From SIG672 sp045580325 (GTDB lineage Bacteria; Bacillota; Clostridia; Oscillospirales; CAG-272): DNA of 64,000 nt. Positions 33,625-41,485 of this stretch are shown one piece after another. The notes beneath the pieces were generated by a model. The model was given only the letters and a program-made list of their open reading frames with translations, was not told where the DNA came from and made no database searches. Positions within the stretch are counted from its first letter, which is position 1. Each line of letters opens with the position of its first letter. A program made the translations under genes and the position numbers. The DNA lies in the NCBI GenBank assembly GCA_045580325.1, contig JAZNNR010000025.1, forward strand, positions 33,547-97,546, given 5' to 3'.

Positions 33625-34170
33625 ATGCTGATAGTTTCGGGAGATGAAGTGCTTTCACTTGCAATCAGACAGTATCTTGAGGACTCAAAGCTGGACGCTT
33701 CGGTGCTTGAAAAATGTGTAATAATAGACCTCGATTTTTCTGCTGAAAATCCGAGGGAAAATGCACTTACTTTTTCGCGTGATGAAAACAAATCACCCGA
33801 TCTCCTTCGCCCCTTTCTTATGACCGAGCTTCTTGATCTGGTGAAAAAACGCTTTTCTGACGGCTTTTATGAAAATACCGCTCCCGTCGAAGCAGAGAGC
33901 GGAGATATGATTTTGACGAGCGAGGGCGTTACCTACAGAGGCATTTTTATTCCGCTTACTCCGAAGGAGCAGGAGGTTCTTTCGCTTCTTCTTTCAAGAC
34001 GTGGCTGTGCACTTTCGCGCGAAGAAATATTCAAAATTCTGTGGAAGGACGATACGGCGGGCAGTAACGTTGTTGACGTTTATATCAGATATCTCAGAAA
34101 AAAACTCGACTTCCGTTTCGGAGAGCGCATAATCTACACTCGCCGCGGCTGCGGATATTACGTAAAATAA
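33625..34170 (+). CDS. Orphan winged-helix regulator (OmpR type) with degenerate receiver
   Basis: A 181-residue protein. The C-terminal 95 residues are an OmpR/PhoB-type winged helix: IPLTPKEQEVLSLLLSRRGC, LSREEIFKILW, VVDVYIRYLRKKLD and YTRRGCGYYVK. The N-terminal 85 residues begin like a receiver (MLIVSGDEVLSLAIRQYL, CVIIDLD) but are too short and lack the usual spacing of the Asp pocket and Lys, so phosphorylation is doubtful. No histidine kinase gene adjoins it. GGGGAGA at 33611 precedes ATG 33625. Target genes are unknown. Confidence 0.85.
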   Translation: MLIVSGDEVLSLAIRQYLEDSKLDASVLEKCVIIDLDFSAENPRENALTFSRDENKSPDLLRPFLMTELLDLVKKRFSDGFYENTAPVEAESGDMILTSEGVTYRGIFIPLTPKEQEVLSLLLSRRGCALSREEIFKILWKDDTAGSNVVDVYIRYLRKKLDFRFGERIIYTRRGCGYYVK

Positions 34171-34171
34171 T

Positions 34172-34210
34172 AAAAAAGCTTTTGATTTCTGAAATCAAAA
34201 GCTTTTTTTG
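34172..34210. terminator. Bidirectional terminator
   Basis: A 15-base perfect stem AAAAGCTTTTGATTT / AAATCAAAAGCTTTT with A and T flanks lies between convergent genes, serving both the regulator and the dihydroorotase-like gene. Confidence 0.85.
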
Positions 34211-34211
34211 T

Positions 34212-35531
34212 TTATGAAATAATGATGTCGGGGTTGGTACTCAGTACACCGTCTGTTATCGTGTGAGTCAGACAACCTCTGAAGGTCGTGTCGAGAAAAG
34301 GAGTATTTTTCGATTTGCTCTTTATATTCTTTGACTGAAAAAACGTATCGTAATCAAGCGATATAATATTCAGATACGCAGGTTTTCCAACCTCTATTTC
34401 ATATCCGAAGCCGATTATCTTTGCAGGATTTTCAGTAAACATTGAGATGAGTCTGAATATGTCGATACGTCCACGCATAACAAGCCTGTCAAGCGCAAGA
34501 GTGAACGCCGTTTGTAAGCCTGTTATTCCTGAAATCGCACGTGAAAAATCGTGCGGCTTTTCGCGCTCTGTTCGAGGAGTGTGATCCGAGCAGATGCAGT
34601 CTACCGTGCCGTCGCAAATGGCTTCGATAATGGCATCACAGTCTGCCTGCGTGCGAAGAGGGGGCATAACCTTTGCGTTTTCGCTGTAAAAGAGAATATC
34701 GTTTTCCGAAAGCGCGAAATACTGCGGTGCAGTATCGCAGGTAACGCGGACTCCCGCCTTTTTCGCCTGCCTGATTATTTCTGCCGATTTTGCCGTACTT
34801 ATGTGAGAAATGTGTATGCGGCATCCGGTCTGACTTGCAAGTAGAATATTTCTCGCTACGGCTATTTCTTCCGCACAGGCGGGAATACCGCTAAGCCCGA
34901 GCATAGAGGAAACAGTACCTTCGTTCATAACTCCATCGCCGATAAGCGATTTTTCTTCGCAGTGAAGAATAAGCAGATGATCGTTTTTCGCACAGTACCT
35001 CATAGCTTCAAGCATCGTGGGGGTATCTGCGCTTCCGTCATCTCCGAAGGCAAGGGCGCCGCAGTCCTTCAGGGCATCAAAATCCACCGTCTTTTCGGTA
35101 GAGTGGTGCGGAGTTATAGGCGCGCTTGGGAGTATTTTCACTCCGTTTGTGCGTTTTTCGTTTTCGAGAATATAGGCAATTACAGTTTTCTCATCGGCGT
35201 CTATTCCGATAACGGGTATGGAAATAAGCGCTCCGAATCCGCCCGCAGACGCCGCTTTGCCGAGCGTAGAAAGATCTTCACGGTTTCTGTTACCCGGCTC
35301 GCAAATGTCGCATCGCATATCTACAAAGGAGGGACAGACTATCTGCCCGTTAAGATTCAGCGTGCGCATCATCACGTCAGGTCCTGACGGAAGGTCAATA
35401 TTTTCGCCGATAGCGATAATTTCGCTCGGAGAGCTTTCGGTACGCGACCTTATAAGTATATCGGAGTCCCTGAATCGGGACGAGGCTGTTTCTGCTATGC
35501 GTGCATTTTGCAAAAATAGATAGCGTTCCAT
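34212..35531 (-). CDS. Dihydroorotase-like protein lacking the HxH metal motif
   Basis: A 439-residue amidohydrolase of the dihydroorotase class (GFGALISIP, FGDDGS, LHCEE, HISHISTAKSAEIIRQAK, CSDHTPRTEREK). The defining motif D-x-H-x-H-x-R-E-P-G reads DMRCDICEPG: both metal-binding histidines and the substrate-binding arginine are replaced, and the MPNT substrate loop is IPVI. The later histidines and the catalytic Asp in CSDHTP remain. It is therefore probably an inactive dihydroorotase, perhaps a structural partner for aspartate carbamoyltransferase as in some bacteria, or an enzyme of altered chemistry. No other pyr gene lies in the window. Confidence 0.82.
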   Translation of the reverse strand: MERYLFLQNARIAETASSRFRDSDILIRSRTESSPSEIIAIGENIDLPSGPDVMMRTLNLNGQIVCPSFVDMRCDICEPGNRNREDLSTLGKAASAGGFGALISIPVIGIDADEKTVIAYILENEKRTNGVKILPSAPITPHHSTEKTVDFDALKDCGALAFGDDGSADTPTMLEAMRYCAKNDHLLILHCEEKSLIGDGVMNEGTVSSMLGLSGIPACAEEIAVARNILLASQTGCRIHISHISTAKSAEIIRQAKKAGVRVTCDTAPQYFALSENDILFYSENAKVMPPLRTQADCDAIIEAICDGTVDCICSDHTPRTEREKPHDFSRAISGITGLQTAFTLALDRLVMRGRIDIFRLISMFTENPAKIIGFGYEIEVGKPAYLNIISLDYDTFFQSKNIKSKSKNTPFLDTTFRGCLTHTITDGVLSTNPDIIIS

Positions 35532-35569
35532 GAGGGACTCCTTTCATACGGTATTTTTATTTACAAAAA

Positions 35570-36424
35570 TTATTTCTTAGCGTCGAAATTCTCGATAGCT
35601 TCGACAGCTTTTTCAAGATAATCGTTTTCCATAAGCTCGAGAGCACCCTTGTCGCAAAGAGCGGCAAGACGGTGATCGATCGGTATCTTTGCAAGTACGG
35701 GAAGACCGTATTTTTCTGCGATCTCGTCGATGTGGCTCTCGCCGAAGGGATAGAGCTTTTTGCCGCAGTCGGGACATTCCATATAGCTCATATTTTCAAC
35801 AAGACCGATGATCGGTATGTTCATCATCTCAGCCATTTCAACAGCCTTTGCAACGATCATGGAAACGAGCTCCTGAGGAGAAGCAACGATAACTATTCCC
35901 GAAATGGGAAGCGACTGAAATACAGTCAGGGGTACGTCGCCCGTTCCGGGAGGCATATCAACGTACATATAATCTACGTCGCCCCAGCAAACGTCAGTCC
36001 AGAACTGCTTAACAGTTCCCGCGATAACAGGACCTCTCCAAAGAACAGGAGCGGTTTCGTTCTGAAGAAGAAGGTTTATACTCATTACCCTGATGCCCGT
36101 CTTGGTCTGAAGAGGGAACATTCCGTATTCGCAGCCTGTAACCTCGCCCTTTACTCCGAAAATTTTAGGGATAGAAGGGCCTGTGATGTCGGCGTCGAGA
36201 AGGGCAGTAGTGCTTCCGCGTCTTGAGCTCATAACCGAGAGCATAGAGGAAACGAGCGATTTTCCAACGCCACCCTTTCCGCTCACTACCGCGATAACAT
36301 TTTTAACGTTGCTGAGCTGATTCTGTGCTTCGATAAGACTTGCGGGGTCTTTTTTGGAAGGACAGTTAGCGCCGCAGGTCGAACAGTCGTGAGTACAGTT
36401 TTCCTGATTTACATTGTCTGTCAT
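35570..36424 (-). CDS. Mrp/NBP35-family iron-sulfur carrier ATPase
   Basis: A 284-residue P-loop ATPase with deviant Walker A VVSGKGGVGKS, ADITGPSIPKIFG, DYMYVDMPPGTGDVPLT, and the family C-terminal NMSYMECPDCGKKLYPFGE with the CxxC that binds a bridging Fe-S cluster. An N-terminal Cys patch (CTHDCSTCGANC, about 9-20) may hold another. Mrp/ApbC proteins carry and transfer Fe-S clusters, which fits a window rich in Fe-S enzymes. I choose ATG 36424 after GAAAGGA; a TTG at 36442 would overlap that ribosome site. It is divergent from the hydrogenase regulatory cluster. Confidence 0.92.
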   Translation of the reverse strand: MTDNVNQENCTHDCSTCGANCPSKKDPASLIEAQNQLSNVKNVIAVVSGKGGVGKSLVSSMLSVMSSRRGSTTALLDADITGPSIPKIFGVKGEVTGCEYGMFPLQTKTGIRVMSINLLLQNETAPVLWRGPVIAGTVKQFWTDVCWGDVDYMYVDMPPGTGDVPLTVFQSLPISGIVIVASPQELVSMIVAKAVEMAEMMNIPIIGLVENMSYMECPDCGKKLYPFGESHIDEIAEKYGLPVLAKIPIDHRLAALCDKGALELMENDYLEKAVEAIENFDAKK

Positions 36425-36533
36425 ATTTTTTATTCCTTTCAAGTGTCTGAATGTATTACTTATATTATAAGTATAGCACTAAAAAAATATTTTTCAAGTG
36501 TTAAAGAAAAATTTAACAAACGCGAAAAAACTA

Positions 36534-36562
36534 TAGACTTTTTGAGAATTTTATTGTATAAT
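36534..36562 (+). promoter_or_regulatory. Promoter of the hydrogenase regulatory cluster
   Basis: TAGACT at 36534-36539 (weak -35), 17-bp spacer, TATAAT at 36557-36562. The first gene starts 80 bases later, after a GGAGG site. Confidence 0.5.
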
Positions 36563-36642
36563 ATAGACGAGCGGACTGATGCTCTGAAAAAAAGATGTTT
36601 TGAAATTATTTTAACTGTTTTAAAAAACAGTAGGAGGTATAT

Positions 36643-36999
36643 ATGAAAATAAAGGAAATGGTTGATTTGCTCGGCGCAGAGGTGCTTTGCGGAGAAGATA
36701 TGCTTGATAAAGAAGTAAAATCCGCGTGCGGCTGCGATATGATGAGCGACGTGCTTGCTTTCGTTAAGGAACAGGCAGTACTGATCACAGGACTTTGCAA
36801 TCCTCAGGTAGTGCGTACGGCACAGATGATGGATATGGTCTGTATCGTATTCGTCAGAGGAAAAAGACCGCCTGTAGAGGTTGTTGAGCTTGCAAACGAA
36901 GAGGGAATCGTTGTTCTCGCAACGACAGAGAGAATGTACGTTGCCTGCGGAAAGCTTTATCAAAACGGTCTGTCGGGAGGTAGTCTTGTAAATGGATGA
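36643..36999 (+). CDS. DRTGG-domain protein 1
   Basis: A 118-residue protein resembling the DRTGG domain (MKIKEMVDLLGAEVLCGED, DMMSDVLAFVKEQAVLITGL, VVRTAQMMDMVCIVFVRGK). The domain, best known beside CBS domains and in phosphotransacetylase-like proteins, is thought to bind ligands or proteins. The mid-protein VLITGLCNPQVVRTA is the best conserved part. Its stop overlaps the next gene's ATG by eight bases, so it is translationally coupled to the RsbW-like ATPase. A second DRTGG protein lies at 38872, on the other side of the hydrogenase-like gene. Confidence 0.8.
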   Translation: MKIKEMVDLLGAEVLCGEDMLDKEVKSACGCDMMSDVLAFVKEQAVLITGLCNPQVVRTAQMMDMVCIVFVRGKRPPVEVVELANEEGIVVLATTERMYVACGKLYQNGLSGGSLVNG

Positions 37000-37414
37000 G
37001 TTCGTAAGACTTCAGTATGATATAGACGGCGAGAATTTTACCTCGGCGGGAGAAGCATCTACGAAGGTCAAGCGCAATTTAAGACAGATGGGCTTTTCTC
37101 CCGAAACCATACGTAAGGTATCGGTCGCTATGTACGAGGGCGAGATAAATATGGTCATACACGCAAAAGGCGGAGTTGCAACCGTTGACGTTTATGACGA
37201 TAAGATCATCATAGTTCTTGCGGATGAAGGACCGGGTATTCCCGACGTTGCGCTTGCAATGCAGGCGGGATATTCGACCGCTCCCGATAATATCCGTTCT
37301 CTCGGATTCGGCGCGGGTATGGGACTTCCCAATATGAAAAAATATACGGATGAAATGAAGATAGATACGGTGGTCGGTAAGGGCACTACCGTTACTATGA
37401 CGGTTTACGTATAA
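36992..37414 (+). CDS. RsbW/SpoIIAB-like ATPase
   Basis: A 140-residue HATPase_c protein of the anti-sigma kinase type: N box VSVAMYEGEINMVIHA, G1 IIIVLADEGPGIPDVALAMQ, G2 LGFGAGMGLPNMKKY, and GKGTTVTMTVYV. It has no dimerisation/histidine domain, so it could phosphorylate a protein on Ser as RsbW does, or bind ATP as a switch. There is no anti-anti-sigma (STAS) gene adjacent. It overlaps the DRTGG gene by eight bases and is followed by the sensory hydrogenase homologue. Confidence 0.88.
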   Translation: MDEFVRLQYDIDGENFTSAGEASTKVKRNLRQMGFSPETIRKVSVAMYEGEINMVIHAKGGVATVDVYDDKIIIVLADEGPGIPDVALAMQAGYSTAPDNIRSLGFGAGMGLPNMKKYTDEMKIDTVVGKGTTVTMTVYV

Positions 37415-37468
37415 AAATTAAACCTGTTATAATCGAAACCAAAACTCCAAAAGAAAGGAGCGATTATT

Positions 37469-38860
37469 ATGAACGAAAAAGAGAAAAACATCACAAGTGA
37501 TAAAATTTTTACATACAATGAAACTATAAATCATTCGGTAACTCTCGATATAAGTAAATGTAAGGGCTGTACTAACTGCATAAAGCGCTGTCCGACCGAA
37601 GCGATAAGAGTGAGGGATAACCACGCGCAGATAGAAAACGCAAGATGTATCGACTGCGGCGAATGTATAAGGACCTGTCCGTATAAGGCTAAGAAGGCTA
37701 TATACGACAAGTTTGAGGACTTTGAAAACTATAAGTATAAGATAGCTCTGCCTGCTCCCGCACTATACGGTCAGTTCGAGGAGCTTACCGATATGGACTA
37801 TCTGCTTACGGCACTTGTCGAGTGCGGATTTGACGAGGTCTTTGAGGTTGCGAGAGCTGCTGAAATAGCCTCGGAATATACGAGAAAATTCCTTGAGGAA
37901 AACGGCCCCGAAAAATTCCCAAGACCTGTAATATCGTCCGCTTGTCCCGTAGTTGTGCGCCTTATCGCTATAAGATACCCGCTTCTTCGCGAGCAGGTGC
38001 TTCCTGTTTTGGCACCGATAGAAATAGCGGCTAGAATAGCTAAAAAGGAAGCGCTCGAAAAGCATCCCGAGCTTACTCCCGAGGATATTTGCGTGCTCTT
38101 TATTTCACCCTGTCCCGCAAAGGTCAGCTATGTAAAGAGCCCGCTCGGTATAGGCAAGAGCGCGGTTGACGGCGCACTTTCAATAAGCGATTTCTTCTTC
38201 AAGCTTCGCTCGAAGATAAGCGATATAGAAGAACCGTACGTTGATTCAAAATCGGGAATAATCGGCATAAGCTGGGCGAGCACGGGCGGAGAGGCGCGTG
38301 CGCTGTTCAACGATAAATATCTTGCCGCAGACGGAATAGAAAACGTTATCAAGGTTCTTGATGAAATTGATAACAGCAATATAAGAAACGTCGATTTTGT
38401 CGAGCTTAATGCGTGCAGCGGCGGCTGCGTGGGCGGAGTTCTCAATATTGAAAACCCGTATATCGCTAAGGCAAGACTCCAAACGCTCAGAAGGTATCTG
38501 CCCGTATCTATGAACAGAGATAAATCAAGCGATATTGCTTATGAGTGGGATGAGGAAATAAGCTACGACAGTATTTCAAAGCTTTCGAACGACAGACACG
38601 AGGCTATGCGTAAAATGCGCAGAATTGAGGAGATATCTTCAAGGCTTCCGCAGATAGACTGCGGTTCTTGCGGAGCACCCACCTGCCGTGCGCTTGCAGA
38701 GGATATCGTGAAGGGTAAAGCAAAGATAGATGACTGCGTTATAGTTATGCGAAATAAGCTTGTAGAGTTTCTTCATAACCATAGCGAGATAAATCCGGAC
38801 GAGCTTGGACTCAAGGATATTCTTGAACACACATCGGACGACTCTGATAAGAAAGAATAA
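37469..38860 (+). CDS. Sensory-type [FeFe]-hydrogenase homologue (HydS-like)
   Basis: A 463-residue protein: two N-terminal 4Fe-4S sites (CKGCTNCIKRCP and CIDCGECIRTCP, about residues 31-70), an [FeFe]-hydrogenase large-subunit domain (about 90-355), and a C-terminal 4Fe-4S domain (CGSCGAPTCRALAEDIV, about 395-430). H-cluster motifs are altered: L1 is SSACPVV instead of TSCCPxW, L2 SPCPAKV, L3 NACSGGCVGG. The first L1 Cys, used in proton transfer, is Ala, as described for sensory hydrogenases; the PAS domain usual in that group is absent. I infer an H2 or redox sensor rather than a catalyst. Confidence 0.85.
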   Translation: MNEKEKNITSDKIFTYNETINHSVTLDISKCKGCTNCIKRCPTEAIRVRDNHAQIENARCIDCGECIRTCPYKAKKAIYDKFEDFENYKYKIALPAPALYGQFEELTDMDYLLTALVECGFDEVFEVARAAEIASEYTRKFLEENGPEKFPRPVISSACPVVVRLIAIRYPLLREQVLPVLAPIEIAARIAKKEALEKHPELTPEDICVLFISPCPAKVSYVKSPLGIGKSAVDGALSISDFFFKLRSKISDIEEPYVDSKSGIIGISWASTGGEARALFNDKYLAADGIENVIKVLDEIDNSNIRNVDFVELNACSGGCVGGVLNIENPYIAKARLQTLRRYLPVSMNRDKSSDIAYEWDEEISYDSISKLSNDRHEAMRKMRRIEEISSRLPQIDCGSCGAPTCRALAEDIVKGKAKIDDCVIVMRNKLVEFLHNHSEINPDELGLKDILEHTSDDSDKKE

Positions 38861-38871
38861 AGGAAAAAGAA

Positions 38872-39198
38872 ATGACAGTAAAGGAACTTGCCGAAAGGCT
38901 TTCACTTAAAGCTCTGGCACAGCCCGACGAAGCAAGGGAAGTGCTCGGCTGTTATGCGGGAGACCTGCTCAGCTGGGTAATGGGCAGAGCACAGAGCGAT
39001 GACGCGTGGGTAACAATAATGACGAATGTCAATATCGTCGCGGTCGCAATGCTTGCAGACGTTAGCTGCGTCATTATTGCCGAAAACGCAGAAATAGAAA
39101 AGGACGTTATAGAAAAAGCGTCTGAAAAGGGAATAAACCTCTACACAAGCGATAAAACGGTATATCAGCTCTGCGCAGAGATTTCAAGGGCCATTTAA
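38872..39198 (+). CDS. DRTGG-domain protein 2
   Basis: A 108-residue protein (MTVKELAERLSLKALAQPD, YAGDLLSWVMGRAQSDDAW, ITIMTN-like core TIMTNVNIVAVAMLADVSC, VIEKASEKGINLYTSDKTVY) of the same family as the protein at 36643 but with a distinct sequence. It begins 11 bases after the hydrogenase homologue and so belongs to the same transcript. The stop codon TAA lies at the very start of the 135-bp repeat described below, so that repeat inserted or formed exactly at the gene's end. The family is associated with Clostridial hydrogenase loci; activity unknown. Confidence 0.8.
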   Translation: MTVKELAERLSLKALAQPDEAREVLGCYAGDLLSWVMGRAQSDDAWVTIMTNVNIVAVAMLADVSCVIIAENAEIEKDVIEKASEKGINLYTSDKTVYQLCAEISRAI

Positions 39199-39327
39199 GA
39201 AAAGCTTTTGAAGATCATTAAGAAACTTTTCACGAAAAGTTTCTTAATCGGGTTTCAGGGCGGAGCCCTGATGAGAATGCGTTTCGAGAAAAAAAGTTTT
39301 TGGAGATTCTTAAGAACCTTTTTTCAA
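39193..39327 (+). repeat. Palindromic repeat family B, tandem copy 1 (135 bp)
   Basis: It contains a 15-bp perfect palindrome ATTAAGAAACTTTTC/GAAAAGTTTCTTAAT and CAGGGC...GCCCTG. It is almost identical to 39400-39534 (offset 207). A 72-bp unrelated spacer lies between. Confidence 0.85.
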
Positions 39328-39399
39328 GAAGATTTGGCGGAACGTGAGAACAATGTTCACTAGAACCGGAACCCGACTGCTTCGGCTTTAATGGTAACT

Positions 39400-39534
39400 A
39401 TTTAAGAAAAGCTTTTGAAGATTATTAAGAAACTTTTCACGAAAAGTTTCTTAATAAGGTTTCAGGGCAGAGCCCTGATGAGAATGCGTTTCGAGAAAAA
39501 AAGTTTTTGGAGATTCTTAAGAACCTTTTTTCAA
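39400..39534 (+). repeat. Palindromic repeat family B, tandem copy 2 (135 bp)
   Basis: Second copy of the 39193-39327 element with only a few differences, extended at its right end by a perfect hairpin at 39515-39546 (CTTAAGAACCTTTTT / AAAAAGGTTCTTAAG) that may act as a terminator or processing signal before the PHP gene. Together the two copies fill the 363-base gap. Confidence 0.85.
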
Positions 39535-39561
39535 AAAGGTTCTTAAGTAAAAAAACAAAAA

Positions 39562-40299
39562 ATGATTTTTTATGATTTTCATATACATTCGTGTCTGTCG
39601 CCCTGCGCGGACGACGATATGACGCCGCACAATATCGCGGGAATGGGATTTATAAAAGGACTCGGCGCGATGGCGCTGACCGATCATAACACCTGCAAGA
39701 ACTGTCCTGCTTTCTTTAAAGCTTGCGAGAGCTTCGGGATAGTTCCGATTGCGGGGGTAGAGCTTTCTACGGCAGAGGACGTGCATATAGTCTGCCTCTT
39801 TCCGACGCTTGAGAGCGCGCTTGCCTTTGACAGCGAGCTGGACAAGCACAGAATGCCGATAGATAACCGCCCCGAGATCTTCGGAAATCAGCTTATTATG
39901 GACGAAAACGACGAGAACGTCGGGATCTTTGATAAGCTGCTGATAGCCGCGACAGATCTTTGGATGGGCGATGCGGTCGAGCTTGCGCGCTCCTTTGGCG
40001 CGCTCGTTTATCCCGCGCATATCGACAGAGCGTCAAACGGAATAATATCGGTCCTCGGTGATTTTCCTGTCGATTATGACTTTAAATGTATGGAAATGGC
40101 GGACAGAAACAGCTACGAAAAGTACGCTGAAGCCTATCCGCAGATAAAAGATAATGCACTTCTCGTGTGTTCTGACGCGCACAGCCTCGGAGATATATCT
40201 GAAGCAGAGAATTTTCTCGATATTTCTTGTGAAAACGCTCAAATTGACGAGAAGAGAATCGAAATATTTAGTTATATCAATAAAAATGTAAAAAAATAA
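39562..40299 (+). CDS. PHP-domain phosphoesterase
   Basis: A 245-residue PHP protein: DFHIHSCLSPCADDDM (HxH metal motif, residues 6-8), LTDHNTCKN, GVELSTAED (Glu ligand), VYPAHIDRA and CSDAHSLGDI near the end, giving most of the trinuclear metal ligands. PHP proteins hydrolyse phosphate esters in nucleic acids or small molecules. The gene lies between the DRTGG gene and hydC; such placement suggests a regulatory nucleotide or signalling role. No good ribosome site is visible before ATG 39562. Confidence 0.87.
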   Translation: MIFYDFHIHSCLSPCADDDMTPHNIAGMGFIKGLGAMALTDHNTCKNCPAFFKACESFGIVPIAGVELSTAEDVHIVCLFPTLESALAFDSELDKHRMPIDNRPEIFGNQLIMDENDENVGIFDKLLIAATDLWMGDAVELARSFGALVYPAHIDRASNGIISVLGDFPVDYDFKCMEMADRNSYEKYAEAYPQIKDNALLVCSDAHSLGDISEAENFLDISCENAQIDEKRIEIFSYINKNVKK

Positions 40300-40329
40300 T
40301 TAAGATTGATATTTTTTTGATAAAAACTA

Positions 40330-40358
40330 TTGAAAAAACAAAAGAACGATAGTATAAT
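40330..40358 (+). promoter_or_regulatory. Promoter of the hydCBA operon
   Basis: TTGAAA at 40330-40335, 17-bp spacer, TATAAT at 40353-40358. It allows the catalytic hydrogenase genes to be expressed separately from the regulatory genes upstream. Confidence 0.65.
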
Positions 40359-40403
40359 AAAACTAATCGTGATTTAAAATACAGTCAGAAGGAGTATTCC
40401 AAA

Positions 40404-40898
40404 ATGAAAAAGAAATTAACCACAGTTACTTTTCACGGTACTAAGCAGCAGGAAGAACAGCTTCTTGCAGTAATCGAAAAGCACCGTGATACCCCCGGAG
40501 CTTTGATGCCTGTTCTTCAGGAAGCTCAGGAAATTTACGGTTATCTTCCTGAAGAAGTTCAGAAGATCATCGCGAAGGGCCTTGACGTTTCCTATGAAGA
40601 AGTATTTGGAGTAGCAACGTTCTACTCGCAGTTTGCTCTTAATCCTAAGGGCGAGGTTGCTATCGCGGTCTGCCTCGGTACAGCTTGCTACGTTAAGGGT
40701 AGTGCAAAGCTTCTTGAGAAGATCACAGAGGTTATAGGCGTTGAAGCAGGTTCTACCTCTGCTGACGGAAAGTTCTCAGTAGAAGCAACACGTTGCATAG
40801 GTGCGTGCGGACTTGCCCCCGTTCTTACGATCAATAATGAGGTTTACGGAAGACTCGTTCCCGCAGATATGCCCGGAATTCTTGAAAAGTACATGTAA
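40404..40898 (+). CDS. hydC: Bifurcating hydrogenase subunit HydC (NuoE-like)
   Basis: A 164-residue NuoE-type 2Fe-2S protein. Features: TPGALMPVLQEAQEIYGYLP, VFGVATFYSQF, and the four cluster cysteines in CLGTACYVKGS and CIGACGLAP. In HydABC hydrogenases this subunit carries electrons between NADH and the catalytic subunit. AAGGAG at 40389 precedes ATG 40404. It is the first gene of the catalytic operon. Confidence 0.93.
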   Translation: MKKKLTTVTFHGTKQQEEQLLAVIEKHRDTPGALMPVLQEAQEIYGYLPEEVQKIIAKGLDVSYEEVFGVATFYSQFALNPKGEVAIAVCLGTACYVKGSAKLLEKITEVIGVEAGSTSADGKFSVEATRCIGACGLAPVLTINNEVYGRLVPADMPGILEKYM

Positions 40899-40910
40899 GC
40901 TCTGCACCGT

Positions 40911-41453
40911 ATGAAAGAGCTTTCGCTTAATATACTTGATATAACGAAAAATTCGACAGCGGCTCGTGCGAGCGATATTTTAGTATCTCTTGTTACCGAC
41001 GCAAAGGGAATTTTAACGCTGACTATTTCTGATAACGGCTGCGGAATGGACGAGGAAACGCTTAAAAGAGTTTCAGACCCATTCTACACAACGAGAACGA
41101 CGAGAAAGGTCGGACTCGGAATACCGCTACTAAGACTTGCGGCAGAGCAGACGGGAGGAAGTGTTACAATAGAATCCACGACAGACGAAATAGATCACGG
41201 AACAAAGATCACAGCGACCTTTGACACGTTGCATATAGATTTCTGTCCTGTGGGTGATATAATTTCAAGTATATGTGTTTTGATTTCCGGAAATCCAGAA
41301 ATAGATTTCGTATTCATTGATGAAACACCCGAAAGACGCGTGCACCTTGACACAAAAGAGCTTCGCGCGGTGCTCGGCGACGTTTCGCTTGCGCAGTACG
41401 AGGTCATTAAGTGGATAGAGGAATATTTGAAAAGTCAGTATAACGAAGAATAA
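40911..41453 (+). CDS. Histidine-kinase-like ATPase without a phosphoacceptor domain
   Basis: A 180-residue protein whose N-terminal 115 residues form a HATPase_c domain: N box LNILDITKNSTAARAS, G1 ISDNGCGMDEE, F box DPFYTTRTTR, G2 GLGIPLLRLAAEQTGG and GTKITATFD. There is no histidine phosphotransfer helix. The C-terminal 65 residues are unrecognised. The pattern is seen beside Clostridial hydrogenase genes. It lies 12 bases after hydC with no evident ribosome site, suggesting coupled translation. It could phosphorylate or inhibit a partner, perhaps the DRTGG or RsbW-like proteins. Confidence 0.85.
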   Translation: MKELSLNILDITKNSTAARASDILVSLVTDAKGILTLTISDNGCGMDEETLKRVSDPFYTTRTTRKVGLGIPLLRLAAEQTGGSVTIESTTDEIDHGTKITATFDTLHIDFCPVGDIISSICVLISGNPEIDFVFIDETPERRVHLDTKELRAVLGDVSLAQYEVIKWIEEYLKSQYNEE

Positions 41454-41485
41454 TATTTAAAAGTTATAATTATGGAGGAACAGAT

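Noticed and set aside
39193..39546. CRISPR array
   Set aside because: Only two copies, 135 bases long, with palindromic interior; no regular short repeat-spacer pattern and no cas genes.
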